A stretch of DNA of 64,000 nucleotides from Rhabdornis inornatus (GCA_013397075.1 VWZS01002260.1:310001-374000); one strand, 5' to 3'. Shown: positions 22,744 through 37,800, counted from the stretch's first letter. Made by a program: numbers and translations. The notes: generated by a model not told the origin, from the sequence alone.

Positions 22744-22815
22744 ATGAACATCATGGATTTCAATGTGAAGAAGTTGGCGGCTGACGCGGGCACCTTCCTG
22801 AGCCGCGCCGTGCAG
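22744..22815 (+). CDS. SH3GLB1: SH3GLB1 coding exon 1
   Basis: 24 codons from the start ATG, encoding helix H0 and ending SRAVQ, donor GTATGG. A second in-frame ATG lies three codons downstream, but the first matches the known protein start. Confidence 0.98.
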
Positions 22816-25800
22816 GTATGGACCGCCCGCCCCTGCCGGGGCCTCGCTGGGATGGAGTTCTGCCGGGGCGGCTCCAGGCAGGGACGCCCCAGGCGGGGCG
22901 GAGGCCGCGGGTGGCTCCGCTGGGCCGCTGNATGGGTGCTGCGGGAAGTCTCCTCCAGCCGGCCCCTTCGGCCGCGGGCTGGGCAGGCCCGGCGGCTCGC
23001 CAGGCAGGCTGCAAACAGCAGCCTCGGGGGGCTGGCGGGGGGGAGACAGCCCAAGGTCAGACGGGCAAAGAGGGGAGAAAGCGCCGGCACTGGGTGCACG
23101 AGGTGCGCAGGCATCGGCTGCCGGGAGACACGGCCAGACTTTGTGCATGCAAAGGACAAAGGTGTGTCTCGCCTGAAATAAGCATCTGAGTTCTGCTGAC
23201 TGATAGAAACGTGTTCATATCGCTGCTGATCGGCAAAAGTCGAGCTCTGATGTGACACATGAAAGTCCTGTATGTGTGTGCTTAGGTTGTTTGGTTTGTT
23301 TTACCTTTAGTATCGTTTTTAAGCTTGTTTGATAGCCCGTTGTTTCCTATTCGGTTTTCCCCTTTCTTCGCAGTAAGGGCACTATAGCTGTCTTTTGTTC
23401 CTTAGCACTTGTCTCCTTTCCTTATATAATCAATCAAACTTGAACAGATTTCCTGTATGGAGATGGGCATCCAAGCAGTATATAGTAATCCACTTTGGTT
23501 TCTTACGAGTTCTCACTGGGTCACAGTCAGGTTTGGAATGTGGTAAGCATTGTTATCTGGTCTGATCCGGTCTGATGTGTTGCCTTAAATCTCAATATTC
23601 AAGCAGAACCAATGATCAGCAGCACAACAGAGCTCTGAAAGTGCAAACTCGTCAAAAAATATTGTTCAAATTTAAATGTACTTAAAGCAGTCATTGTGGC
23701 TTCTCTTTGTGATGGAGGTATTTCCATGCTTCCCCCACTACTCCTGGGTTCTTCCACATCTATCTGCTTCCCAGACCAACTCTTCCTTTCCAGCCTCCAC
23801 TTTTTGTTTTCTTGTTGGACAAGGGAAAAGAAAAAAGGAGATGCAGTTTCACCCTTCGTTGTAAAATCTTGTGATGTGACCTTGTGATTTCATTTAAGTA
23901 TATATGTGAAATCTAACATCGTGGTCTTCACTAAGCAATCTTCACCCTGCTGAGAGGATTTATGGAAATATTAATAGGAAATTTTAATAACTTTATATAC
24001 GACTACTCTCATCTGTAATTAGTAAATAAATAATTCCAGACCTATATTTACTGTATTGTAAAGAATCTGTAAGGTTTTTGAGACCACTGGGCATAGTTTT
24101 AAAAGCCTTTTAAACAGCAGTAGTAGTACCCATGAATAAATTACCTTCTTCCCTATATGGCAACTGAACTTTCTCATGACTGCAGTTTGCCTTTATGTAG
24201 AACTGCAAATGCCAGAAGCATTTATAAAGATGATCATACTATCAAAGTTGGTTAATCTACTTGTGATGGAAATTAAAACAAACTTGGACAATGCAATTTA
24301 CTTCTATTGTATTTTGTTTCTTACTGGCCACCAAAGAACTTATTAAGAATGAAATTGGACAGTCAGAATGCTTCCAGTCACATTAAGTTCCTAATTGGTA
24401 AATTTGTTAGCGACTTAATTGTAAGCCAGATTCTCCTGAGAATGCCTGACTTGGAGCAGTGGGCTGTCAAGGGATGAGATCATCGTTGTTGGGAGGAACT
24501 ACTGCTCTGAAGAGAGGCAGGCAAAGCCCTCACTTCTGGCTTTGCTTGGTTCCCTGATGTGAAATGTGGAGCTTCTCCCTGTCTGAGATTGAAAAACAAA
24601 CTGCTTGTGCATTAGTAGGACTTGGCATGAATTTTGTATCAAGTGAAATGAATTATCTGATGGATCTATTTAGCTAAATTAAGTTGTATTGTAATTAATG
24701 GTCACTGAAATGACAGCTTGGATGAGAACAGCAGAGGTCATCTTACTGTTTCTGTAAGGCAGAACAGGATATCTAAAGACTTTATTGAACACTGGTTTGT
24801 CCTATTCTAAAAAGCAAAACATTCCCCACCCCCAAAGATACATATTTTACAACTTCCCAAGAAAGTTTGTTTTAGCTTTTAATCCTTGACATTAGAAGCT
24901 TTAGTGTCTAATTATGATTTAAATCTTCTTACTGAAGTTTAAATTCCTGTTTCCTCTGGACAGGACTTTTTTTGCAATATATTCAAGGTCGCTGCAATGG
25001 CAATCTGTTTTGTCTTCAGGTTTTACATGAGGATAATTGACAAACAATTACAAAATATGCAAGATTACTTCAATCTTTTAATTTTCTTTATTACTTCTGG
25101 ACTTTCATTTTGGTAAATGTTTTAAAGCACACTGTGCAAAATTGGACAAAATGCTTCATGTGAGAATTCTCAGTACCAAGTTTAGCAGAGGATTTCTTCA
25201 TAATATTATAAATTATCTTTTGCATCCTTGTCTGATGAACATCCTCTTGTCCTGCCTTTTTACCTGATAGTATGGATGTGTTGGTGAAACGAATAGCTTT
25301 CAAATTTATCCTTAGATTTTTACTGATGACTGGGAAATGGTTATATCTTCTAAAACATCATCTTCAAACTAATATAAATAACTGTTTTAAATTTGTCCTG
25401 GCAAATTATTTCTATGAACTGAATGTTTTTAACCTGACTAACTTGCAGTTCACAGAAGAAAAGCTTGGTCAGGCAGAGAAGACTGAACTGGATGCTCATT
25501 TGGAGAACCTTCTCAGCAAAGCAGAATGCACTAAATTGTGGACAGAAAAAATAATGAAGCAAACAGAAGTCTTATTGCAGCCAAATCCAAGTAAGGAGAC
25601 CTTCAGGTTTTTGTTTTCAACTTTGAATTAATAGATATGCCAGTGTAAATATTTACTGCAATAGCTATTGCATAAGTGATGACTAAATACAGCAGTTTTA
25701 AAATTTGAAAGCTGCAGTTATGGAAAGCACATTTTGAAGGGCTGGTAAGAATTGGAGACACTGCCAGTTGCTGGTACTTCTTGAGCCTTTCGAATGGGGA

Positions 25801-28800
25801 AAACTTTATAAACAGCTTTTTAAACTGTCATATTGGTTCCATACTCTGCTGAGTCTCAGGTTGATTGTTTTTTTGAATTGTTTACTGTTTAATTGAATTT
25901 CCCATTCTAATTCCAGATATATTGGATAGCTGTAAGAATTCTAAAGCTTTTCATGGGATAAATACAGTGGCTCAAGAAACTTCATTACTATTTCATTATT
26001 TAAACTCTCTGTACAATACAAATCAGCTTGAAGCAGGCAAGATTAACTAAAATACCTGTCTTTAACAATTCCATTACTAAAGAATTAGCACCCTACTTAA
26101 GCAATACAAAAAAGTGCAAATATGATTTCATCACTGTTACAGTAACAGTAACAGAAAAAAAAATGGGCAGAAGAAATGAAGTTTTGTGGTGTGTTAATTC
26201 TATTTGTTTCTGAAATTGCTGTTACAAGTAGTAATGTTGAGGAGATCAGTTTCAGACTCATCTTACAGTTGTACTAAAGTTTGGAGCTATAAGAATTTGC
26301 TTAGTGTATAGATCTAGATTTTAAGTCAAGACCTGGTGTCTAGTCAGTGGGTGAACTTCATTGAAAAAAACCCAAACCTCCTTTAGGTTTGCTCAAATGA
26401 TAATTTTATAAAACTACTACTACCTCTGCACTGGAAACATAAATATTCTCCGTGTAGTGACATACTGAGCTAGGATTTATTACTAAAGGTAAATCATATA
26501 CTGTTAACACTTCTCTAGTGCCAAGCAGATAATTATTTATTAGAGAGATGTTTGAAATATTACTTTGGAAGTGTGTTGCATCTTTTAGTTCCATAAAAAC
26601 AGCATTTAAAAAATAAGCCAACTAACCATGTGGGAAGGATGTAGTAGAACTTGCAGAATATTCTATCTCAAATTTCTACTTTTGTCAAGGCTAGAGGAAG
26701 TAGTTGTCTTTTTCATTCAATTCAGTATTTGTAATATCTCTCGGACCCTTTCAGAAACTAGTAAGCTTTGAATATTGAAGCAGCAATATTCAAAGCTGAC
26801 TGAAGGCTAGTGGAAGTGTATAAAGAAATTTCAGTAGAAGCATGATATATGGTAGTGTCTCAGTTCTGCTCGCCAGTCCATTTTCTGATGGCTAAAAATA
26901 CTCAGCATTGAGCAGTGATCTTTGTGAATGTAACTTCAGCTGTTAGCTGGCCTGCTTGGGAAAATGATCACATGCTGCAGAGAGCTGCTTTTGGTAGTTA
27001 ATGGAGTGACCCTGTCTGGGGGAGGAAAAATCACTTTCAGTCTCATTCATAATTATACCTACACATCACATCCATGTAATAGTCCAATAATTTTAGATTA
27101 CTTTCCAGTTCTTTTGTGATTTAGTAAAAAATAAATATTATGGCTTGAGTAAAGAAAATGAATCACTTTTGATTATTTTTGGTTCACTCATGTTGCCAGG
27201 GAATGTGCCAGTACTCCTCATTGTATGTGTTAAATTAATTTTTGTGACCTTCATGAGAGAGTAGTTATTTAATCCACTGCTGTTGAAAGTTGTCTGATAA
27301 ACAAGAAGAATTAAAATGGCAGGTTTGTTCACTGGAAAGCTTTGTAGTTGTGTGTACTATTGTAGACTGAAATTAGTCCATACTGACTGTATGAATAAAG
27401 CCAGCTAGGTGGGAAATGAAAGCAATCAGTCAGAGAAATTGGGTATTGTATCTGAGGAGTTTGCTTTTTCAGTTACAGAGTCCCTGTTTAGGTGTGTGAG
27501 GCCTTTCCACCTAAAAGCTCTCTGTGTCTTGGTATTATGATAGATGGGTAGTAATGCTCACGTAGTGTCGACAAGTTTTTCTGATAATTTTATTGTTCAG
27601 ACTAAGAAAATAGGGAAACACGAAATGAAACATTTTCTAATTACTTTTAATGGTTTCTTTCAGAGTGTTTCAAGGGGGCATGGGAAAGAGGATATAATTT
27701 GTGGGGCTATCGAAATTTCAGAATATCTTAATAGGGAACTTAGAGTAGTTGTCAAACTAAATTTCTACTGCTAATTGTAGCGAAAAATTTTCATCTTTTT
27801 TCTGGAGGGAGAACAAAAGACTGGTTTTTAAGGAGAAGGGTTCTGTTATTGCTCTTACTGCGAAGACTTCTGATCAAAATTCTGAAAAGCTGTATAACTA
27901 TGCTAATGGAGAAGAAAAGTATAAATTTTCACTTTCCCAGATGGCTCTAGGAAACACTTGAACATGGCATGGCAAACATGGAACATGGTCAGTTTTCAAG
28001 AGCAGGATCTCCAGCTTAACGCTGTTCACTTAATGTTGAATTTAATGGCTGGATTTTGAAATTCCTTTTTTGTGTTCCTTTTTCTTTTTTGTTTGTTTCT
28101 GTTTCTAACTTGTGCTTTGAATGACAGTAATTATTTCAAATAAACATTTTTAGATGCCAGGATAGAAGAATTTGTCTATGAGAAGCTGGACCGCAAAGCA
28201 CCAAGTCGCATGAATAATCCAGAGTTACTAGGCCAGTACATGATTGATGCTGGGAATGAATTTGGCCCAGGAACAGCCTATGGTAAGAAGTAAAAAAATC
28301 CATAGATATAGGCTTTTTTAACAATATAAAATTACATTTCTTGTCTTCCTCTAGATAAAACAGTTTAATAACATTTTTATCAGTATGGGTTGACTTGCTG
28401 TATAACTGTATTACTGAGCATTAGGAGATCAATCATGAGGTTTCTGTCTAAATCTAGAAATGAACTTGTGGTTGGAAATGGTATCCATCTTCATGGATGG
28501 ATAATTACCTTACCAGAGCAACTACTTTTGGAGTTTAGTGTCCCTATTAAAGGAACATATCTGCACATTTGATAGTATTTGTTGATTTTATTAGTTGTTT
28601 GGAGTGAAAATGTTACCTGAAATTGACTTCTGTAGTAAGAAACTTCTCTAACTGTACAGTATTTCTACTTTTCTTTTTATATAATATCTTGATAAGGGTG
28701 GTAGTGTGGAACACCGTCTAAATGTTATTCCTTCTCTAGTAAGCATATACGTATAACAGGATAGTTGGGGGTAGTACCTCTAATATTTTTACACTGATGT

Positions 28801-31800
28801 TAATTTAAAAGTCTAATTCTATTGTTCTCTACAACTCTTAAAGTTGCTGATACAAATTCAGCTGTTAATTTAATTTAAACAACTGAAAAATGCAGGTGTC
28901 TGTATATATTATGGTATGCAAAGTCTGATAGTTCACTCTCTTTAAGTCTTTCTTCAAAATTACTGTGGGAGGGAAAACTTGTTCTGTGAAGAATGAGGTC
29001 CTTGTATCTGTAAATAATGATGTTCCTTTTCAAAAAAGGAAAATCCCTTTAAATTAAATATAAATGTTTCATAAAGTTCTTATACCAGAATCAATAATGG
29101 CAAGCTTTGTTCCTTTGTTTACTTCCACATTATTTTATGTATCTGTGGCCTCCCTTCTGATCATCAGCATCAAGTCTTGCTTCTTAGCATCCAACAGAGT
29201 TGTACTTACAGGCACACTGTCCCTTGAGTTGCAGAATTTTTTGAATTCAGGCAAATAAGATAAAATGTTTGCACACAGATACACAGTTAGGATTTCATGG
29301 GGTCTCATCAAGTCTTGGTTCTCTGAACGCTTAGTGTCCTTTCTAACTAAGCAGTGTCAGGCTGTTGAAATTCCTTTTGATATACTAACTTCAGTTTCAG
29401 TACTTGCAACTAAATTTCAAGCTATTGCTCGGTTAATGTAGAAATGCGTATTTAGAAGTTTGAGTAGATGGGGGCAAGGAAAAGCACATTCTTTTCCAAT
29501 ATCTTAATAAGCTTTTTCCTTGCTACCAACTACTCCTGTCTTAAGAATGTCGTATAGGAGAGGAAGTTGTTGGATTAAAATAAGTAGGTATGATATCCAG
29601 TTCTGAAATAACTGTTCACTATGGAGTTGCCATAATTAGTGCCATTTCTACAATGTGGTCTCATTGATATCTTGCCTTGACCTGTGGTTTTTCATAATAA
29701 AAATGGTTTGGCTTGTTGTTTGTGTGGTTGTTTATTTTGGTGTGGGGCTTTTATTTGTTTTTATGTTGGATTTTTTGGTGGTTTTGGGTTTGGAGTGTTT
29801 TTTCTGGGGGGGTTGAGTTTCTTGCACATTCTTTTTCTTTCTTTTGAAGGCCCTTTTCATGGCATTGGATTATTTTTCATACTGCTGGCCTAAACTTTCC
29901 TGACTGTAGTAACCTGTTTTGTTCACCTGCTGCCTGAAAAACATGATTAATGTATTTTTCCCTTGCAGGAAATGCACTCATTAAATGTGGAGAAACACAA
30001 AAGCGAATTGGAGCAGCAGACAGAGAACTAATTCAAACTTCTGCTATAAACTTTCTCACTCCCCTAAGAAACTTTATTGAAGGAGACTACAAAACTATTA
30101 CTGTAAGTTGAATTGTACATTTTTCAGAATTTCACACCAATTGTGACTGTCAGTCTTCAAAATATAGTAGTAGATAATGGTGCATTATTACTTCCTGCAA
30201 GTTAATACAGAAAAATTCAAGTGAAATTTGTGCCTTTGGAATATTTTCTGGTTTTTTGCCAAGATAAAAACAAAATAATAATGAAAACACTTGTGTGGTA
30301 ATTATTGTTCCATGAGAAGTATGCATATTGAGTATAAACTGTGTGAGAATAATGAGCATTTAATTCTGCCTCACTCTTCAACTGAAGAACTTTTTTTTAC
30401 ATGATACTTCATTAAAAGCATTTCCAAGTAGAGAGTCTTTTGCTTGTGTATGTACCTGTTCTCACAAACTAACCTAACTCGCTTTCAGAAAGAACGTAAA
30501 CTGTTACAAAATAAAAGACTGGATTTGGATGCTGCAAAAACCAGACTGAAGAAGGCAAAAGTTGCAGAAGCTCGAGCTGCAGTAAGTAGAGGTTTTTTTT
30601 CAGTTGGTCAATAACTTTCAGACTTACTGATACATATTTATCAACTTGACTGCTTGGTTATGTTTCCAGTCCTAGCTTCTTACCCTGGTTGTTTTTCCAG
30701 GTACTTTTGTAAGAAATGCCTTAGTGGAACACAAGGAAACAGAAGTGAGTTACTGATCAAGGTGTTAGTCTTCTACTTTTAAATATCCCTTCAAGTTGGG
30801 CTTACTTATTCTCTTCTTGTTTTACAGTAGATAAGCCTATACTGTCAAAAATTAATTTATACAACCTGCCAATATGGGTGTAAATACAAATACTTGAATC
30901 TCTGCAGATGTTGAAGTGCATGTATAATTGCTTTCAACTGATCAACCTATCTATACTTAATTTCCATATGTCAAAAATATTTGTGGCTTCTCTTTATGTA
31001 CTGCTTACTATTTTACACCACCAAACAGAGGTGAGACTCTTCAGCTCACATGATTTAACCATTCTGATTCCCTCAGAAAGTGCTTATTCAAGGAGATTAA
31101 ATTGAAAAAAAAGTTACTGCTTTTTGAACTCTTAAAGTGCTCTAAGTGAAGAAATGAACTGTTGACCGTGTCTAGTTTCATCAGGGTGTATTTGCAGTAT
31201 TTTCATAGCTATCTTTTGACTGCATTCCTAAAGGCTCAGCAGTTAATGATGGACAATGAAGTGATTTCTCCTATAAGGGTTAATGCAGTAAAGGTCATGC
31301 AAATTAAGAAATCCAGACAATTTAAATACACGGGGACAGTGTACGTGATGGAGGGACAGAAGAAGATTTTTCTGGTTTTTCCAAATGGGTGTTTTACCTG
31401 AAAGATCTGAGAGACATCGTCTTGAGCTTTGAAGTGTGTTGCATCTTTGGGATCATCGTCCATCTAAAAACCAACATAATCTCTACCTGACAGATCTGCT
31501 CTTGTGTGTCAGTTCATGTCATGCACACTGTCCCTCTGTATTTGAACTGTCTGTATTTTTAAGTCTATGCATGCATTTTCTCTTATGTAAATTCTATGCA
31601 AAAAGAGTCCCTTCTCTATTAAGGCTTTCTTAATTTCTAAGACTAACAATGGAGAGCAGGGAAGGGTTTTGATCAGCAAGTAGTGCAGTTTAGAAGCAAT
31701 TGATAGAGGAGCATTGGATAGTAAACTATTCCTTTGCTTGACTTTGTTCAGAGTTAAGTTAGAAAAAAAAAGGTTTTATTATTAGCTTCATTTGTGGTGT

Positions 31801-34800
31801 GGTAGCAGGTATGTATGTACCTTACTTTCTAAAGCAACGAAAAGACCATAAGGAATTGTTCCCCTTGAGCCTGGTATTAAAATTACATATATATATATAC
31901 ATACATATATGTATGTATGTATCGTTATACTGAAGTTTTAATTCCATCACCAAGGCAGTCATTCAAAGCTTGGTGCCAATTGCTGCTGCAACTACTTGAT
32001 CCTAAGTATTCATACAGCAATTATGCAGTTTTATGCACATAATTTAGTGCTGGAAGAGCATGAAACTCTAAACCTCTTTGCTATTTTCCTATACTTTAAT
32101 TTTAATTACATTTTGACAGCAATGTGCATGTTTAAGAAATATCAGATTGCCAGCAGAAATAACAAAATTGCTGCTCTTCTTTATCCTCTGCGATATAGAA
32201 GTGAAAACTAACCTGGATGTAGGTGTGATGCAAATGGCTCACATTCTGCTGGCTCCCTTATTTATAAAGGAAGAAACATAACAAACAGGGCTGGACTGAT
32301 AGGTTAGTGAAGTGTACTGAGCTACGATGCAAATTTTTGTGCTTTGCTGTTTTTAGTGATAGGTTAAAGTACTAAATTTATCTACGTGTGATTACATATT
32401 TTTGTAACTGGGAAAATAACTTGAAAATTACTTATCCCGTGCTTACTGTACAACTGAAACAGCTTAGTTCAGTGTTTAAAATGAAAATCGAAACTGTTTT
32501 ATTTCTCTGTATTCAGTCTTACTTAGCTTGAACTTGAAGCGCTTTGTGCTGATAATCTATTTACCTGCTATATTCACAGTTGTAACTTGCTTTTGTTTTT
32601 TATCTATACACTTAAGCAACTAAACACCTCTCAGCCTGAAGAGAATAACATTATGGTAAATGTCTCTTACATGCTCAACTTGCTGCATGTAAAATGGCTA
32701 AAGGTTTGTTGGCCTCCTGTGTTCATTCATTTTCCTGTCAAATGTTTCCTCTTGCTATCCAGCTCATTTTGGTCTTGTTTCAGATGTTTCTATTCTAAAG
32801 TGGATTGGTGTAGTGCACTAAATACACTTATGTCAGTACAGCATTGAATGTTATTTTTATCAGATTATTTCTGATAATTTGAAATATACAATATTCTAAT
32901 TTCTGTGATTCTATGAATGTAAACTTAGAATACAAAGGAGTTAATTTTTCACTTCTGAAGTTATTTTCAGCTATTGGAGGAAAGGAATTTTTAACTTTTC
33001 GTATCTTTTTAATATGAGTACAAGTGAATTATGTGAAGTAGCCAGGACTATGTAGAAATTACTCCTTTCTAGCAATGTGTTATAAAGAACTGCTACTGAA
33101 AAATGTCACAAAAGTTAATGGCTTAACATAGAGTTAGAACGTATCCTGAACTTGTTGCAAGGACTCCCTAGTGCAGCTGATTTTAGCACCTTAGTTGTGA
33201 AAGTGGAAGAGAAAAGGGTTAATTTGTTATGTGCAGCATAGGCTGTTCTATGCAGCCTGTTCTGGTTGGGATCTGCACAGCCTATTGGGTCTCATCTTAA
33301 TTTAGTGTTTCAGATTTCTCAGCTGCGATCAGATTAAAAAAGGAGCAAATAAGCTTGCTTATTACAGTTTGCTCCTGCACCTTTATACACATTTCTTCCT
33401 ACTCCTGATTTTGTCATCATCTTAAAATGTCAGGAGATGAAGGTTAAAGAAGAACCACATTGCAAGAGGGAATTGAAAGAGCAAGCTGAAGTAATTAACT
33501 TTTAGACTAAATCCCTTGCAGTTCTGTAATTTTGCTGTGCTGCTTGCTACTACTCTAATACTCAGTTTGAGATACCTCTGTAGCATTTTTAATTAAATTT
33601 AGATTTCAGTCAAAATGCTTGTGAAATAGAAAACTGGTAATGAAATTAGCAAGAGAAAGCATTCATCTGTTTCAGTGTAAAAATGAGAATAGCTTTCCAT
33701 AGTTTTCCATTATTATAACACATTAAGGTGACTTAAGTTCCTCCTAAGGTAATTTAGTTTGTTTTGATTCATGTCATTTTTGAAGTAGTTATGTCTTGAG
33801 TTGTAATAGCTTGTTTTAAGTAGATTCTTGTAATATATGAGTTCTACAAGTCACACTCTCTTCAGTATCTAACTTGTTTCATAGATGTAATGCTATCCAT
33901 ATTCATAATAGATTCATTGTTCATATGAAGGGCTCTGGGCAACTGACTTGTAGCACTCCTCAAATCCTTACGAAGTTCTGAGGACAGGAAAGTACTTAAA
34001 AGCCAAAGTGTGATTACTGTAATGGAGTACCACCAATGTCTAAGTTTGTATGTTTTTATTTTTTCCTCCCCCACTCTTAATGCTGACTAGATATGGGCTG
34101 AGGAAGTGACAAAAGTAAGTAAACAATTTTAAAATTGCAGAGTTCTGAAATCATAACTTGTGCTGGTCTGCTGTAATAAAGGATATTACATGTTGTTGAT
34201 TTCAGTCTGATGCTGGCAGCCTGATGCATTACGTAAGAGTACACTGGGCCCCTCCAGGGTCTTTCAGGTTTCAGTGGTGAAACAATGCCCTGGGCTTGTT
34301 TTGTAGTAAGCTGTTTCTGGCTGTCACTTAGTACCACTACTGTATGATTCTCATGGATACAATAGACAACTGCAGGACTTCTCTCAAAATTTACTGGTAT
34401 GATATCCTGTTAAGAATGAGTTTATTTGAAAATTTTCAGAAATATTTGCATCTAGTGATCTAAACTCTCCTGAAAACACTGATCTTCAAGTTTTACCCAG
34501 AGCATGGAATACCTCACCTTTCTCTCCAGTGTCACTAGATCTTCAGCAGCTTAAGTTAGGGGGTAGGCACATCTCTAAACTGCACCTGCCCTGGTAGCCA
34601 GTTTGTAAGCTTAGCATTAGCCTTGGGATGGGTGTTTTAGCCTTGTCTGTCATGCCATCCCTTGCCCAGGGACAAACTCAGAGGAGCTAATGGAATGTTA
34701 GGCAGTAGCTGCTGTGGTGCCTTGAGAAGTGCTGTCCTTAGGCTCACTGGCTCTGAGGAGGTGTGCTAACAGGAAAGGAGGGATTTCTTAGTGGATTTCT

Positions 34801-37800
34801 GTAGAGGAGGAGTAATGAAAAGTATGCCAGTAGAAGGAGAGCAGGGGCTTTGGACTGTGGTTTTTAATGGGAACTAGCTAGGCAGCTGTGGGAGGTGTAG
34901 GGAGAAGATGGAATATGCAGCTTCAAGTGAAATCTTGGGAGTTGTGGGAGTTGCTCTTCCAACTTTCTTTGAGTTATGGTGCACACAAGTGAAGATGAGT
35001 GTGAGTTCAGAGGGAAGGAGGCGTTTAAAGTAAAAGGAGGGTTAACTGTAAAAGGAAGGTGAGCTCAACTTTGATCCCAAAGTTTGAGAATTACTTAATT
35101 AATTAACTAAAGTAACATTTGCAAGCAGGAAACCTGTCTGCTGGTCCTATATTGGGGGAAAAATGGCAGGAAAAGAATACTGCTGTGATGAAAACTAATC
35201 TTGAAGCTATTTGCTTTTCAGAGACAAGGACAAGCAATTTTAAGGATAGTGAAATTTAACAGATTGTGTCTTGGAAAGAAGAAATACTACAAAGTGCTTA
35301 ACTATAGCATAAAAAAGACAAAAAACTTTAGCTCTTGTAATAAATTATTTAATTCAACACCCCCTTTTTTATTTAGTATATAAATAGCAGAGACTATTGA
35401 GAAGAAATGAAACATTATGTACAGCCAGTGGACCAGTAATCCATCCACGTTTCTAAAGGCAACCTGTCCTTCTGTGTATGAGAGTTGGAGGAGGAGATTC
35501 ATAAATGTATTCAAATTAAATATAAGCTTCCCAGCAAAGATTTCAGACAATCCAGTCGTCTGTGGCTCAATTAAAGGGGTATTTTTTTGAGTTAGAATGA
35601 AAGGTGGCAATGACAAACTATCCTCAGTTTAGCTTCCTCTAACTCTGCATTTCAGAAGGATTATTAAATACCAGGTGCATCTATATATCCACTACCAGTG
35701 TTTAACTAAAAGCATGTCTAGTAAAACAACATTAAGAAGGTGATTTTATTTCATATGTTTTTATAGGTGTTGGTCCTTTGCTGCAGGATTGCACAGTACT
35801 TCTAAGAGGTCCTGTACTTCTGTGTGAAATCTGAGGAGATTATTTACATGTGAATACTCAGATTCAAGACCTGGGGATCGTATTCTGTAGTTGTAGAGCA
35901 AGTGCCATTTTGAGGGATCTTCATGAGACACACCTAGTGAGGTCTTTTAATGGTCCTGAAAACACAATACAACTGCAGCTGGGAAGTTTAGTCTTGTATT
36001 TTCAAGCTCTTCACTCTGTTCAGAAACAAAAGTGATCAGGCCATAAACTTTCCAGATTAAAAGTCACCTGATTTTTCAATTTTACCCCAAGATGTAGAAT
36101 AGATACGCTGTCCTGCTGCTGTTCACCTAGCAGTACTGAAAATAGGAATGGGCAAAACTGATTGAAGACATCATCACATAATTCAGTTCATGCAAATCTA
36201 TAAAACCAGTGCATTGGGCTTTTGTAAATATATTTTAAGTCATTCTGTACTGGCTAAGTTAATATGTGTTACCACATTACCTACTTTTCTTTCAGAAAGT
36301 AGTTTATTTGCTAGAATGTTGTTGCAACAAATACAATTATGCTGATGGATATGTCCCCTTCTTGTAAGTTCCTATTCTCCTGTATTTACTTACCTGACAG
36401 GGAGACAGAAACACATTAGCAACTGCTGACTTCAGAGAAGCAAGAGACAAAAGTATTTCTCTCCAGATAAATTATTTACTTATTACTTTGATGGTTTTTT
36501 TAAAAGAAAATTATGATGCTGCTTTTCTTCCCCTCTTGGCTATCAGATTAGCTTTTTTTATCTGTTTGTTCTTACATTTCTCTCAAAGACTGACAGATGG
36601 ATTATCACTGATACTAATCCAAACTTAATCAGAAAATTCCAAGCAAAGATTCTTTCCTCAACAAACTTTGAAGAGCTAATTAGTTTGAAACTTGATACAA
36701 ACGCTGCTATCTCAGTTTTGAGTAAGAACCACACAGTTGTCTCTAGGTACTTCTTCACTGTTTAATTACTGTGTAAGCCCTTGCAGCTGCAGTGACTTCA
36801 GATGGAAAAATATTTCTTAGAAAATCATTCTTCTGTGCTGTTTTCTGAGGCTCCATGTGACTTTTCATACTGATTAACATTAGCTGAATGCAAGAACAGA
36901 ATGTTTGCAAACATGTAAAATGCTTTTGAAACTAGTGCTTTACTGGTATCACCTCATTAATTTTCCTGAAAATATATTTTCTTCTTTGTTGAGAATAGTA
37001 ATTGCTGCATCTTGGACTTAATGTAGATTTTTGCCCTTAGGTTTGTTTTTAGAAACAAGGCACTAAATGAATATAAGCATTGAGGCGAGTTAATCCAGTT
37101 TCCAGGCTGAGGACATTCTGTCTTGGAACAATGAATCTTAGAGCACATATTCTGTATATATGTGTTTAGTGTCCTTTTTTCTTTCCCCCACAAAAAAATA
37201 ATCTAAAGTGATTTTGTCTGTGCTAGATTGAAGTTATTTAAAACTAGTGTGACACTGATAACTTACTTAAAAATGGTTGAGAACTATATGTAACAGGGAA
37301 TAAATTTGAATTATTGAAATATTAAACTTGTATTACATCATTTTAATAGAAATTTTGCTCTAACTGTAACACAGAGTGTTAGAACATTTTGTGTAGTTCA
37401 GACTTATTTATTTTCAAAGGCTCCTTGATTACAAGGTCCAGAAATAGTTATAGTAGTTTGGTGGCCAGTATAAGACATTAAATTATAAGACATTAAATTA
37501 TGAGACATGCTGGTAAAACCTCACATCAGAGATTTATGTCCAGCTGATTGCTATGCAGTTACCTGCCACAAATAACATGAGATTTACTCTGAATTGTTTA
37601 ATCAGAGACCTGTTAAGTTGATGTATAGAAAAAAAATTACGTAATTCTGCCACTGGTATGCTGACCAAACCCCTGGTGCAGACATGGTTGTGCCAGTGAA
37701 CACTTAGTTTGTTACTGGGAGAGGTGGGGTGATACTGCTGGCAAAGAAATCTCTTTTGCATATATAGTAAGTGTCTGATAATAAAGCTGCTTGCTGTGTA

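Noticed and set aside
21870..23258. A 462-codon minus-strand frame and several plus-strand frames around SH3GLB1 exon 1
   Set aside because: They run through the N gap and GC-rich promoter sequence, and their composition is that of GC-rich noise.
31162..31401. 79-codon frame in SH3GLB1 intron 5
   Set aside because: No acceptor/donor pair in frame with the neighbouring exons and no similarity to endophilin.
26568..31450. A shared stretch of about 18 bases (GAAGTGTGTTGCATCTTT) at about 26568 and 31432
   Set aside because: Similarity does not extend beyond the short core by eye, so not enough to call a repeat family.
32906..32918. GATTCTATGA-like motif resembling a CR1 LINE 3' tail
   Set aside because: A single short match, with no recognisable CR1 body upstream and no repeat of the tail unit.
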